A stretch of DNA of 8,696 nucleotides from Burkholderiaceae bacterium (lineage in GTDB: Bacteria > Pseudomonadota > Gammaproteobacteria > Burkholderiales > Burkholderiaceae_C): contig JAGOBT010000104.1 in assembly GCA_017999135.1 (NCBI GenBank), positions 1 to 8,696 on the forward strand, written 5' to 3'. The notes under the pieces are model-generated. The model ran no database searches, had not been told where the DNA came from, and worked only from the letters and a program-made list of their open reading frames with translations. Position numbers and translations under genes: made by a program. This document shows positions 1 to 7,463 of this stretch, piece after piece (positions within the stretch are counted from its first letter, which is position 1; every line of letters starts with the position of its first letter).

Positions 1-2
1 TC

Positions 3-1997
3 CTGCGCCGCACGCTGCTGCGGCTGGTGTTCATCGGCCTGCTGGTGGGCAGCGCCACGCTGGTGCTGCAGTTGCTGACCGACGAGAAGCAGCGGCTGCA
101 ACGCGCCTACGAAGCCGGGTTCCGCGGACAGCTGGACGTGGTGGTCGAGCGGCTGCGCCATCCCAGCGGCGAACTGCTGCTGCTCAACCTGGACCGGCCT
201 GCCGACGATGCATCGGGCAGCGTGCCGCTGCGCTTGCCGCTGGGCGCGATCGATTTCGACGATGCGGCCAAGGCGGAACGTGCGGTCGAGATGAGTGGCT
301 GCGCACTGCGCCTGGCCAACGGCGTGGAATGGTGCCCGGGCGTGGGGCGGCGTGCGAGCGCCGGCGCCTTCGTCTACGCGGTGGTGCGGCTGCCGATGGC
401 CCCGGCCCTGGGCCGGCAGCCCGGGCAGACCGACCTGGACGGCGTGCACCGGGTCCAGGTCGAACTGCGGCACGGCCCGGTGGCGCAGCATTGGCTGGCA
501 CCGGTGGAACTGCGGGAGCCCGGCCGCGGGCAACTGGCCGGCTTCCTGACCCAGGCCGACGGGCTGGACCCGCGTGCCCGGCCTGACCGGGAATTCCGCG
601 GCTGGCTCTGGCAGGACCGGGCCTGCGCCCTGGCCGGCGATGACCCGCAGGCCTGCCCGCGCCGCACCCTGCTGTCGCTGCGCATTCCGGTCGACGGCTG
701 GCGCGGGGCGGCACGCGCCGGCAGCACCTGGCCGCCCGATGACCTGCCGACGCTGCGCCTGACGCTGCAGGTGCGCGGCCCCGCGGGGGCCGTGGTGGTC
801 GACACCAGCGCTGCCGGCGCGCCCCGGCCGGCCCTGGCGGCACTGGCCGACAACCTGAAGCCCGGAGAGGTGCTCAGCGTGCTGCGCAGTGACCGCACGC
901 TGGCCACGGTGACGGGCGACGCCGCCGTCGAAGACACCCAGGCGCCACTGCCCTGGCTGCAGTCGCTCGTGCGGCGCCTGCCGGCGGCCCGGCTGGAAGG
1001 CCCGCTGCAGGCGCTGGCCACGCTGCCGGGCGGGCTGCGGCTGCAGCTGCAGGGCGATCTGGCCCGGGTGGACCGGCAGCTGGCGGCCACGGCGTCGCGC
1101 TATAGCATCTACTTTGCTGCGCTGGCCGGCGCGATCGGGCTGGCCTGGCTGCTCGTCGAGGTGGGCCTGCTGCGCCGCATGGCCCTGCTGACGCGGCGGG
1201 CCAATGCCTTGTCGGTGGAACTGCAGCGGGCACCCGACCAGCTGCCGGCGCTGGACGTGGCCGACCTGCGGGGCCGCGACGAACTGGGCATCCTGGCCGG
1301 CACGCTGGCAGACCTGCTGGCCCGGGCGCGCGAACACCTCCGGCGAGAGCAGTTGCGGGCGCACCAGGAACGCGAGCAATGGCAGGCCGTGGGGCACGAG
1401 ATCATGAGTCCGCTGCAATCGCTGCTGGCGCTGCACGGCGGCGCGGGCGATGGCAGCCGCCGCTACCTGGAACGCATGCAGGCAGCGCTGCACCTGCTGT
1501 ACGGGCAAGCCTCGGTCGGCGAGGCCATGGCCCAGGCCAGCGCGCAGTCGCAGCGCGTCGACATCGCGGCGTTCCTGCAGCAGGTGGCGGACAACGCACC
1601 CCATGCCGGCATCGACGATGTCGTCGCGATCGGTTGCGGCTCAGGCTGCGACGTGGAGGCCGACCCGCTGAAGCTGGAGGATGCGCTGACGCACCTGCTG
1701 ACCAATGCCCAGCGCTACCGCACACCGGGCACGCCAATCACCCTGACGCTGCGCTGCCTGCCCGACCGCGCGCAGGTGGACGTGGCCAACCAGGGCCCGC
1801 GCATCCCGCAAGAGCGGCTGGCCACGTTGTTCGAACTGGGGACCAGTGACCGCGCACAGCCGGGGCAGCGCGGGCAAGGCCTGTTCGTGGCACGCGGCTA
1901 TCTGGCGAAGATGGGCGGCGAGATCGCCGTGCGCAATGACGGCGACGGGGTGTGTTTCACGCTCACCCTGCCCCGCCATGGCGCACCGGCCTTCTGA
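3..1997 (+). CDS. Membrane sensor histidine kinase (5' end outside window)
   Basis: Inner-membrane sensor kinase that should autophosphorylate on His and pass phosphate to a response regulator not seen here. The reading frame is open from the first complete codon at 3. A GTG at 27 could be called as a start, but the codons before it (LRRTLLRL) belong to the first membrane helix, so the true start probably lies upstream. Counting from that GTG: helix 1 is about residues 1-16, a long periplasmic region about 20-352, helix 2 about 358-378, then a HAMP-like linker. The H-box is VGHEIMSPLQSL with phospho-acceptor His457, the N-box has Asn560, and the ATP lid has GQRGQGL near the C terminus. The G1 box reads VANQGPRIP, with Asn588 in place of the usual Asp and the second Gly lost, as also occurs in CusS-like kinases. 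The periplasmic region has four Cys in two close pairs (92/103 and 200/210). Kinase identity is firm; the ligand is unknown. Confidence 0.93.
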   Translation: MRRTLLRLVFIGLLVGSATLVLQLLTDEKQRLQRAYEAGFRGQLDVVVERLRHPSGELLLLNLDRPADDASGSVPLRLPLGAIDFDDAAKAERAVEMSGCALRLANGVEWCPGVGRRASAGAFVYAVVRLPMAPALGRQPGQTDLDGVHRVQVELRHGPVAQHWLAPVELREPGRGQLAGFLTQADGLDPRARPDREFRGWLWQDRACALAGDDPQACPRRTLLSLRIPVDGWRGAARAGSTWPPDDLPTLRLTLQVRGPAGAVVVDTSAAGAPRPALAALADNLKPGEVLSVLRSDRTLATVTGDAAVEDTQAPLPWLQSLVRRLPAARLEGPLQALATLPGGLRLQLQGDLARVDRQLAATASRYSIYFAALAGAIGLAWLLVEVGLLRRMALLTRRANALSVELQRAPDQLPALDVADLRGRDELGILAGTLADLLARAREHLRREQLRAHQEREQWQAVGHEIMSPLQSLLALHGGAGDGSRRYLERMQAALHLLYGQASVGEAMAQASAQSQRVDIAAFLQQVADNAPHAGIDDVVAIGCGSGCDVEADPLKLEDALTHLLTNAQRYRTPGTPITLTLRCLPDRAQVDVANQGPRIPQERLATLFELGTSDRAQPGQRGQGLFVARGYLAKMGGEIAVRNDGDGVCFTLTLPRHGAPAF

Positions 1998-2017
1998 CGT
2001 TAGGCCGGCCGCCGTGC

Positions 2018-2052
2018 GCGGCAGCGCGGGGCGGCTGTTCGCCAGCTGCCGC
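2018..2052 (+). terminator. GC-rich hairpin after sensor kinase (possible terminator)
   Basis: Twenty bases after the kinase stop, GCGGCAGC (2018-2025) and GCTGCCGC (2045-2052) form a perfect 8-bp stem. Inside its 19-base loop GGCG (2030-2033) can pair with CGCC (2040-2043). No T-run follows, only a pyrimidine-rich stretch, so it may be a weak terminator or an mRNA 3' stabiliser rather than a classic intrinsic terminator. In 70% GC DNA such stems also arise by chance. The remainder of the 96-base gap shows no clear promoter. Confidence 0.35.
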
Positions 2053-2093
2053 AGGCAGGCGACACTTCAGCCTTCTCCTCACGCCGCCACACC

Positions 2094-4115
2094 ATGCCGG
2101 AGACCACCTGGGCCCCCCCCGCGTTCGCCACCCTGTTCGAGCACATGGCCGATGCGGTCTACCTGCTTGACCCGGACACGTCCAACATCGTCTGGGGCAA
2201 CCGCGCCGCCTGGGAGAGCCTGGGCCTGAGCGCCAGCGAGGTGCTCAACCACAGCGTGCTCAGCCTGCAGATGGACGTGACCGGCGCGCCGCAGTGGCAG
2301 GACATTGCGGCCGTGATCCGCAACGCACGCACCTACACGTTCGTGGGCCGCCACCGGCATGCGGCGGGGCACGAGGTGGCGGTGGAGGTCAACACCACCT
2401 GCTTCACCGACCAGGGGCGCGACTACTTCCTGTCGGTGGCGCGCGACATCTCGCGCCGCATGGCCCTGGAGGCCGACATGAAGAAGCGCGAGAACCAGCT
2501 GTGGTTCGCGCTGAACGAGGCCATGGACGGCCTGTGGGACTGGGACATCACCAACGGCTCGGTGTTCTTCAGCCCGCAATTGAAGACCATGCTGGGCTAC
2601 GGCCCTGACGAGATGGCGCCCACGCTGGCCACCTGGAGCCAGAACATCCACCCCGACGACGCCGCCCGGGTGCTGGACGCCACCAACGACCACCTGGCCG
2701 GCAAGCGCTCGCGCTACGAGGCCGAGTACCGGTTGCGCAACCGCAATGGCGCGTTCCTGTGGGTGCACGACCGCGGCCGCGTTTGCGAGCGCGACACCGG
2801 TGGCGCGCCCACCCGCATGGTGGGCATGGTGCAGGACATCACCCGCCGCCGCCAGGCGCAGGACGAGCTGGCGCGCCATCGGCACCACCTGGAAGAGCTG
2901 GTGGAGGAGCGCACCGCCGCGCTGTCGATTGCCAAGGAGGCGGCCGAAGCCGCCAGCCGTGCCAAGAGCAGCTTCCTGGCCAACATGAGCCATGAGTTGC
3001 GCACGCCCATGGCTGCCATCATGGGCATGAACGGCCTGGCCCTGATGCGCACCCAGGACCCGGTGCTGCGCGACCAGCTCGGCAAGGTGGAGCAGGCCTC
3101 GCAGCACCTGCTGGGGCTGATCAACGACATCCTCGACCTCTCGAAGATCGAGGCCGAGCGCATGACGCTGGAGGCCACCGATTTCGCGCTGGGCGACCTG
3201 ATGCACAGCCTGCAGCAGCTGACCGGCCAGCGCGCGGCCGACAAGGGCCTGGCGCTGGCGATGGACCTGCCCGACGCGCTGGCGCAGCAGGCCTTCACCG
3301 CTGACCCGCTGCGCCTGAAGCAGGTGCTGCTGAACCTGGTCGACAACGCCATCAAGTTCACCACCGCAGGCACGGTGACGGTGCGCGTGGCCCAGGCCGA
3401 TGCCCAGCCCGGCCTGAAGCGGCTGCGCTTCGAGGTGACCGACCAGGGCATCGGCATCGACATGCAGGCGCGGGCACGGCTGTTCACCGCCTTCGAGCAG
3501 GCCGACAACTCGATGTCGCGCCGCTACGGTGGCACCGGGCTGGGCCTGGCCATCTGCAAGCAGCTGGTGGCGATGATGGGTGGCGAAATCGGTGTCGACA
3601 GCACCCCCGGCCGCGGCAGCTGCTTCTGGTTCACCGTGTGCCTTCACACCGCCGATGCACTGCCCGCAACGCCGCCGTCCGCGGGCAACGGCCCCGGGCC
3701 CGCCCAGTTGCAGGCCCGCCACGCTGGCGCCCTGGTGCTGCTGGTGGACGACGAGCCGGTGAGCCGGGAAGTGACCACCGGTCTGATGCAGCAGGCGGGC
3801 CTGACGGTGCACCTGGCCGAAGACGGTGCCCAGGCCGTGGCGATGGCGCGGCAGCGGCCCTATGCCGTGATCCTGATGGACATGCAGCTGCCCAGGCTCA
3901 ACGGCCTGGACGCCACCCGCGCCATCCGGGCCGACAGCCTGAACCGCCACACGCCCGTGGTGGCGCTGACCGCCAATGCCTTCGACGACGACCGCCAGCG
4001 CTGCCTGGCCGCCGGCATGGACGCGCACCTGTCCAAGCCGGTGAACAGCGCGGTGCTGCACCAGACCCTGCTGCACTGGCTGGACCGGGCCGCCGCGCCG
4101 GGCTGGCGCGGCTGA
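2094..4115 (+). CDS. Hybrid sensor histidine kinase, PAS-PAS-HisKA-HATPase-REC
   Basis: Soluble hybrid kinase of 673 residues with no signal peptide or membrane segment, so it should sense a cytoplasmic signal. PAS 1 is about residues 10-123 and PAS 2 about 135-250, the latter PAS_3-like and ending in [10 protein letters not shown] charged helix (250-290), probably coiled coil, leads to the HisKA domain with the H-box SHELRTPM and His300. The HATPase has N-box Asn418, G1 box DQGIGI with Asp450, and a [10 protein letters not shown] lid. The receiver domain begins near residue 543 with LLVDDEP (Asp552/Asp553), carries acceptor Asp596 in MDMQLP, and has Lys648 in LSKP. All catalytic residues look intact. 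There is no Hpt or output domain, so phosphate must leave to separate partners, or the receiver may regulate the kinase itself. The ATG has no good Shine-Dalgarno; it was chosen because it directly precedes PAS 1 and a stop lies upstream in frame. It sits 96 bases after another kinase and may belong to the same pathway. Confidence 0.96.
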   Translation: MPETTWAPPAFATLFEHMADAVYLLDPDTSNIVWGNRAAWESLGLSASEVLNHSVLSLQMDVTGAPQWQDIAAVIRNARTYTFVGRHRHAAGHEVAVEVNTTCFTDQGRDYFLSVARDISRRMALEADMKKRENQLWFALNEAMDGLWDWDITNGSVFFSPQLKTMLGYGPDEMAPTLATWSQNIHPDDAARVLDATNDHLAGKRSRYEAEYRLRNRNGAFLWVHDRGRVCERDTGGAPTRMVGMVQDITRRRQAQDELARHRHHLEELVEERTAALSIAKEAAEAASRAKSSFLANMSHELRTPMAAIMGMNGLALMRTQDPVLRDQLGKVEQASQHLLGLINDILDLSKIEAERMTLEATDFALGDLMHSLQQLTGQRAADKGLALAMDLPDALAQQAFTADPLRLKQVLLNLVDNAIKFTTAGTVTVRVAQADAQPGLKRLRFEVTDQGIGIDMQARARLFTAFEQADNSMSRRYGGTGLGLAICKQLVAMMGGEIGVDSTPGRGSCFWFTVCLHTADALPATPPSAGNGPGPAQLQARHAGALVLLVDDEPVSREVTTGLMQQAGLTVHLAEDGAQAVAMARQRPYAVILMDMQLPRLNGLDATRAIRADSLNRHTPVVALTANAFDDDRQRCLAAGMDAHLSKPVNSAVLHQTLLHWLDRAAAPGWRG

Positions 4116-4135
4116 CAGGGTGTCCGGCAGGCGTC

Positions 4136-4152
4136 GGCCGCGGGTGGCGGCC
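4136..4152 (+). terminator. Hairpin after hybrid kinase (possible intrinsic terminator)
   Basis: GGCCGC (4136-4141) and GCGGCC (4147-4152) form a perfect 6-bp GC stem with a 5-base loop. It starts 20 bases past the hybrid kinase stop, and TATTCTGGTTT follows a few bases later, the most T-rich stretch in this gap. It would separate the signalling genes from the crotonase gene. The T-tract is interrupted and not adjacent, so the call is tentative. Confidence 0.4.
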
Positions 4153-4193
4153 CTGCGCTATTCTGGTTTGGCCACCCTGGCCCGCCACCCCCT

Positions 4194-4197
4194 GGAG
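4194..4197 (+). promoter_or_regulatory. Ribosome binding site of crotonase gene
   Basis: GGAG ends five bases before the ATG at 4203. It is one of only two clear Shine-Dalgarno cores in the window and fixes the start of the crotonase gene. Confidence 0.6.
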
Positions 4198-4202
4198 CCC
4201 CC

Positions 4203-4958
4203 ATGTCGCCACTGGTCCTGCGCGAAGACGCCGACGGCCTCGCCACCCTCACCCTGCACCGCCCCGAAAAGCTGAACGCGCTGACGGTGGCCCTGTTTGC
4301 CGAGCTGCGCGCCCATGTGCTGCAACTCGCGCAGGACACCGACCGCATCGGCCTGGTGGTGCTGCGTGGTGCGGGCAAGTGCTTCTCGGCCGGGCACGAC
4401 CTGGCCGACATCGCCCATGGCGAGCGTCCGCCGCAGCCGCACTTCCAGGCCGACACCATCGAATTGCTGGCCAACCTGCCGCAGCCGGTGGTCACCGCGG
4501 TGCATGGCCACTGCTACACCGGCGCACTGGAGCTGGCCCTGGCGGGCGACCTGATCGTGGCCGCCGAATCGGCCAAGTTCGCCGACACCCATGCGCGTTG
4601 GGCCCTGGTGCCGGTGTGGGGCATGAGCCAGCGCCTGCCGCGCCGGGTGGGCATGGCCAAGGCCCAGGAGATGACCTACACCGCCCGCACCTTCAGCGGC
4701 CGCGAGGCCGAGGCCATGGGCCTGGTGAACTGGTGCGTGCCCGATGCCGGGTTCGACGCCGCGCTGGCCACCACCGCCCGGTCCATCCTGGCCAATTCCT
4801 GGTACAGCCTGCGCGCCAACAAGCGCCTGTACCGCGAGACCGAAGGCCTGCCGCTGCGCGCCGGCCTGTCGCACGAGATCCACCGCAGTGAAGGCCGCGG
4901 CCCCGACATGGCCGAGCGCATCGCCGCCTTCATGAACAAGACCAGCAAGCTGGCCTGA
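4203..4958 (+). CDS. Enoyl-CoA hydratase/isomerase family protein (crotonase fold)
   Basis: A 251-residue cytoplasmic crotonase-superfamily enzyme, close to the usual 250-270. The family acts on acyl-CoA thioesters (hydration, isomerisation, dehalogenation or C-C cleavage), holding the thioester carbonyl in an oxyanion hole. The N terminus has the usual LHRPEKLNALT strand. The first oxyanion segment is GKCFSAGHDL, and the second is around Gly107 in HGHCYTGALELALAGD. Glu110 aligns with Glu144 of rat mitochondrial enoyl-CoA hydratase. The position of the second catalytic acid (rat Glu164) reads FADTHARWALVP, placing His130 there, so the classic two-Glu hydration mechanism may not apply. FADTHAR-type members are, from memory, common among bacterial EchA-like proteins of unclear reaction. 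The start is supported by GGAG five bases upstream. The permease gene begins seven bases after the stop, suggesting cotranscription. The family is secure; the reaction and substrate are unknown. Confidence 0.93.
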   Translation: MSPLVLREDADGLATLTLHRPEKLNALTVALFAELRAHVLQLAQDTDRIGLVVLRGAGKCFSAGHDLADIAHGERPPQPHFQADTIELLANLPQPVVTAVHGHCYTGALELALAGDLIVAAESAKFADTHARWALVPVWGMSQRLPRRVGMAKAQEMTYTARTFSGREAEAMGLVNWCVPDAGFDAALATTARSILANSWYSLRANKRLYRETEGLPLRAGLSHEIHRSEGRGPDMAERIAAFMNKTSKLA

Positions 4959-4965
4959 GCGGCGC

Positions 4966-6222
4966 GTGCTGCCGGCCGACCTGCACACCGCCGGGGTGGT
5001 GACGGTGTTCGCCATCGTCTACCTGGGCATGTTCCTGGGCGGCCTGCCGGGGTTGAAGCTCGACCGCTCGGGCGTGGCCCTGCTGGGCGCCATCGCGGTG
5101 ATCGCCCTCGGCGGCCAGACGCTGGCGTCGGCCGCGCAGGCGGTCGACCTGCCCACCCTGGTGCTGCTGTTCGCCTTCATGGTGCTGTCGGCGCAGCTGC
5201 GCATGAGCGGCTTCTACGCCGCCGTGGCGCAGCGGGTGGGCGCCATGCCGCTGTCGCGCCCGGCCCTGCTGGGCGCGCTGATCGCGGTGGCGGCCGGCCT
5301 GTCGGCGGTGTTCTCCAACGACGTGGTCTGCCTGGCGATGACGCCGGTGGTGGCGCGGCTGTGCCTGCAGCGCGGCCTGCCGCCGGTGCCCTTTCTGCTG
5401 GGGCTGGCCTGTGCGGCCAACATCGGCTCGGCCGCCACGCTGATCGGCAACCCGCAGAACATGCTGATCGGATCGGTGCTGCAGCTGTCGTTTCCGGCCT
5501 ATCTGCGCCAGGCCCTGCCGCCGGTGCTGGCCAGCTTGGTGCTGCTCTGGGCCTGGCTGGCCTGGGGCCCCGGTGCCCGCGCGGCCGCTGGCGTGCCCAG
5601 GCCAGGCCTGGCCACCGCCGACCCACCGCTGGACGCCTGGCAGACCACCAAGGGCCTGGCCGTGGCCACGGCGCTGATGGGGGTGTTCCTGCTGACCAAC
5701 TGGCCGCGCGACGTGGCCGCCCTGGTCGGCGCCGGCGTGCTGCTGCTCAGCCGCCGGCTGCACTCGGCCGAGGTGATGGGCGATGTGGACTGGCTGCTGC
5801 TGCTGCTGTTCATCGGCCTGTTCGTCGTCAACCACGCCTTTGCCACCACCGGCCTGGCCGGGCAGGCGGTGGCCTGGCTGGCTGCACAGGGCGTGCACCT
5901 GGCCGACCCAGGGCCGCTGCTGGTGGTGGGCGTGCTGCTGTCGAACCTGGTGAGCAACGTGCCGGCGGTGATGCTGCTGCTGCCGCACCTGCCATCCGCG
6001 GCCACTGGCTCCGGCAGCCAGGCCGGCGTGACGCTGGCGCTGGTCAGCACCTTCGCCGGCAACCTGCTGCTGGTGGGGTCGATCGCCAACCTGATCGTGG
6101 CCGACCTGGCGCGCCAGGCTGGCATTGCCATCGACTGGCGTCGCCACGCCGCCACCGGCGTGCCCGTCACCCTGGGCAGCCTGCTGCTGCTGTGGGCCTG
6201 GATGGCCTGGGCCGTGGGCTGA
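4966..6222 (+). CDS. SLC13/ArsB-superfamily permease (anion or carboxylate transporter)
   Basis: Polytopic inner-membrane protein of 418 residues with about 10-12 hydrophobic segments. It shows the two-fold pattern of the ion-transporter (IT) superfamily. First half: VFSNDVV (Asn118, Asp119), then NIGSAATLIGNPQNMLIG (Asn162-Asn165). Second half: SNLVSNVPAVML (326-335), then FAGNLLLVGSIANLIV (Asn366, Asn375). This arrangement resembles SLC13/CitM and ArsB proteins and, from memory, E. coli YbiR-like permeases; members move dicarboxylates, citrate, sulfate, arsenite or Na+/H+. No ArsA, ArsR or ArsC neighbour supports arsenite. The GTG at 4966 is chosen because it lies just before the first membrane helix, seven bases after the crotonase stop; no strong Shine-Dalgarno is seen, so translation may depend on coupling. 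Linkage to a CoA-ester enzyme suggests organic acid transport, which is inference. CTG repeats near 5795-5808 encode a poly-Leu helix. Confidence 0.9.
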   Translation: MLPADLHTAGVVTVFAIVYLGMFLGGLPGLKLDRSGVALLGAIAVIALGGQTLASAAQAVDLPTLVLLFAFMVLSAQLRMSGFYAAVAQRVGAMPLSRPALLGALIAVAAGLSAVFSNDVVCLAMTPVVARLCLQRGLPPVPFLLGLACAANIGSAATLIGNPQNMLIGSVLQLSFPAYLRQALPPVLASLVLLWAWLAWGPGARAAAGVPRPGLATADPPLDAWQTTKGLAVATALMGVFLLTNWPRDVAALVGAGVLLLSRRLHSAEVMGDVDWLLLLLFIGLFVVNHAFATTGLAGQAVAWLAAQGVHLADPGPLLVVGVLLSNLVSNVPAVMLLLPHLPSAATGSGSQAGVTLALVSTFAGNLLLVGSIANLIVADLARQAGIAIDWRRHAATGVPVTLGSLLLLWAWMAWAVG

Positions 6223-6259
6223 GCGCAGGCGCGCAGTCGTCCTGGCGACAGCCCGGCGC

Positions 6260-6302
6260 CACCGGCACACCGGACAAACACCGGCCTGCCGCGGCAATTG
6301 CC
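6260..6302. promoter_or_regulatory. Candidate operator region upstream of alcohol dehydrogenase operon
   Basis: The 145-base gap 6223-6367 is the longest noncoding stretch in the window and the natural place for the operon's control region. It contains CACCGG three times (6260, 6268, 6279). Two of these extend to ACACCGG (6267-6273 and 6278-6284), 11 bases apart and so roughly on the same face of the helix. A perfect 10-bp palindrome GGCAATTGCC follows at 6293-6302. I could not find a convincing sigma-70 or sigma-54 promoter. Short motifs like these can occur by chance at this GC content. Confidence 0.25.
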
Positions 6303-6356
6303 CGGCGCAGAATGCCCGAATCGCCGCCGGCACCAGGCTGGTCGGCCCTGCCCACT

Positions 6357-6360
6357 GGAG
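6357..6360 (+). promoter_or_regulatory. Ribosome binding site of alcohol dehydrogenase gene
   Basis: GGAG ends seven bases before the ATG at 6368. It supports this start over in-frame upstream codons reaching back into the permease gene, whose translation (Pro/Arg-rich) does not match the dehydrogenase family. Confidence 0.6.
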
Positions 6361-6367
6361 CATCCCG

Positions 6368-7453
6368 ATGAAAGCTGCCGTCCTGCACGCCCCCAACCAG
6401 CCGATGACGATCGAGGACATCGTCCTCGAGAAGCCCAAGCGCCGCGAGGTGCTGGTGCGCACCGCCGCCGCCGGCCTGTGCCACAGCGACCTGCACTTCA
6501 TCGACGGCCTGTACCCCTATCCGCTGCCCGCCGTGCTGGGCCATGAGGCGGCGGGTGTGGTGGAAGCCGTCGGCGAGGACGTGACCTACCTCAAGCCCGG
6601 TGACCATGTCATCAGTTGCCTGTCGATGTTCTGCGGCCACTGCAGCTTCTGCCTGTCGGGCCACCTGTCGCTGTGCGGCGACCCCGAGGTGAAGCCCCCC
6701 GCCGGCAAGGCCAGGCGCCTGGGCTGGAAGGGCCAGCACATGAACCAGTTCCTGAACCTGTCGGCGTTTGCCGAGCAGATGGTGGTGCACGAGAACGCCC
6801 TGGTGAAGGTGCGCGAAGACATGCCGCTGGACCTGGCCGCGCTGATCGGCTGCGGCGTGATCACCGGCTATGGCGCCGTGGCCCGCACCGCCAAGGTGGA
6901 GCCGGGCAGCACGGTGGCGGTGTTCGGCGCCGGCGGTATCGGGCTGTCGACCATCAACGCGGCGGCCATTGCCGGCGCCGGCCGCATCATCGTGGTCGAC
7001 AAGGACCCGTTCAAGTTCGACCTGGCGCGGGCCTTCGGTGCCACCGACATCGTCGACGCCAACCTGGGCGACACCGTCAAGCGGATCCGCGACATGACCA
7101 ACGGCGGCGTGCACTATGCGTTCGAGTGCATCGGTCTGAAGACCACCGCCGAGCAGAGCTTCAGCTGCCTGCGCCCCGGCGGCGCGGCCACCATCATCGG
7201 CATGATCCCGGTGGGCACCAAGATCGAGCTGCACGGCGTCGATTTCCTGGCCGAACGCAAGATCCAGGGCAGCATGATGGGCAGCAACCAGTTCCGCACC
7301 GACATGCCGCGGCTGATCGACTTCCACATGCAGGGCAAGCTGCACCTGAAGGAAATGGTGTCCTCGCGCATCAAGCTGGAGCAGATCAACGAGGGCTTCG
7401 CCACCCTCAAGACCGGCGGCGTTGCGCGCAACGTCATCATGTTCGACCACTGA
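6368..7453 (+). CDS. Zinc-dependent alcohol dehydrogenase (MDR family, class III-like)
   Basis: Cytoplasmic medium-chain dehydrogenase of 361 residues, expected to oxidise an alcohol to an aldehyde or ketone with NAD+. Catalytic zinc ligands are visible as Cys38 (GLCHSD), His59-Glu60 (GHEAAG) and Cys162 (GCGVITGYGA). The structural zinc site is complete: Cys89, Cys92, Cys95 and Cys103 with C-x2-C-x2-C-x7-C spacing. The Rossmann motif GAGGIG lies at 187-192, and Asp211 at the end of the second strand favours NAD over NADP. The Cys162 context and overall pattern resemble the class III (glutathione-dependent formaldehyde dehydrogenase) branch, but it is shorter than true class III enzymes (about 370 residues), so a substrate beyond formaldehyde is likely. 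The start at 6368 has a good GGAG and begins with the family-typical MKAAVLH. An SDR gene follows after 10 bases, then a ferredoxin, suggesting a stepwise oxidation pathway. The true substrate cannot be read from the sequence. Confidence 0.95.
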   Translation: MKAAVLHAPNQPMTIEDIVLEKPKRREVLVRTAAAGLCHSDLHFIDGLYPYPLPAVLGHEAAGVVEAVGEDVTYLKPGDHVISCLSMFCGHCSFCLSGHLSLCGDPEVKPPAGKARRLGWKGQHMNQFLNLSAFAEQMVVHENALVKVREDMPLDLAALIGCGVITGYGAVARTAKVEPGSTVAVFGAGGIGLSTINAAAIAGAGRIIVVDKDPFKFDLARAFGATDIVDANLGDTVKRIRDMTNGGVHYAFECIGLKTTAEQSFSCLRPGGAATIIGMIPVGTKIELHGVDFLAERKIQGSMMGSNQFRTDMPRLIDFHMQGKLHLKEMVSSRIKLEQINEGFATLKTGGVARNVIMFDH

Positions 7454-7463
7454 TCGGCACCCG

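Noticed and set aside
2079..4076. 665-residue open frame on the - strand opposite the hybrid kinase
   Set aside because: It is exactly antisense to a gene with complete kinase motifs. The translation is His/Gln/Gly/Val-rich with no recognisable domain, as expected from reading high-GC codons backwards.
4159..4164. TATTCT as a -10 promoter element before the crotonase gene
   Set aside because: No -35-like hexamer lies at 16-18 bases upstream; the nearest TTGACA-like match (CTGACA at 4112) is about 40 bases away.
4966..6222. Arsenite efflux pump (ArsB) identity for the permease
   Set aside because: It shares the superfamily pattern, but there are no ars neighbours and the GNPQN-type motif fits the broader SLC13/YbiR-like group as well or better.
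6302..6330. CCGGCG / CGCCGG inverted repeat before the dehydrogenase
   Set aside because: A 6-bp GC-only stem with a 17-base loop is expected often by chance at this composition, and no T-tract follows.
6125..6367. 81-residue N-terminal extension of the alcohol dehydrogenase
   Set aside because: The extension overlaps the permease end, is unlike any dehydrogenase N terminus, and a GGAG site supports the ATG at 6368.
4930..6501. 523-residue open frame on the - strand opposite the permease
   Set aside because: The product is dominated by Gln, His, Arg and Gly runs, the mirror of CTG/GCC-rich membrane codons, and the + strand frame has clear transporter motifs.
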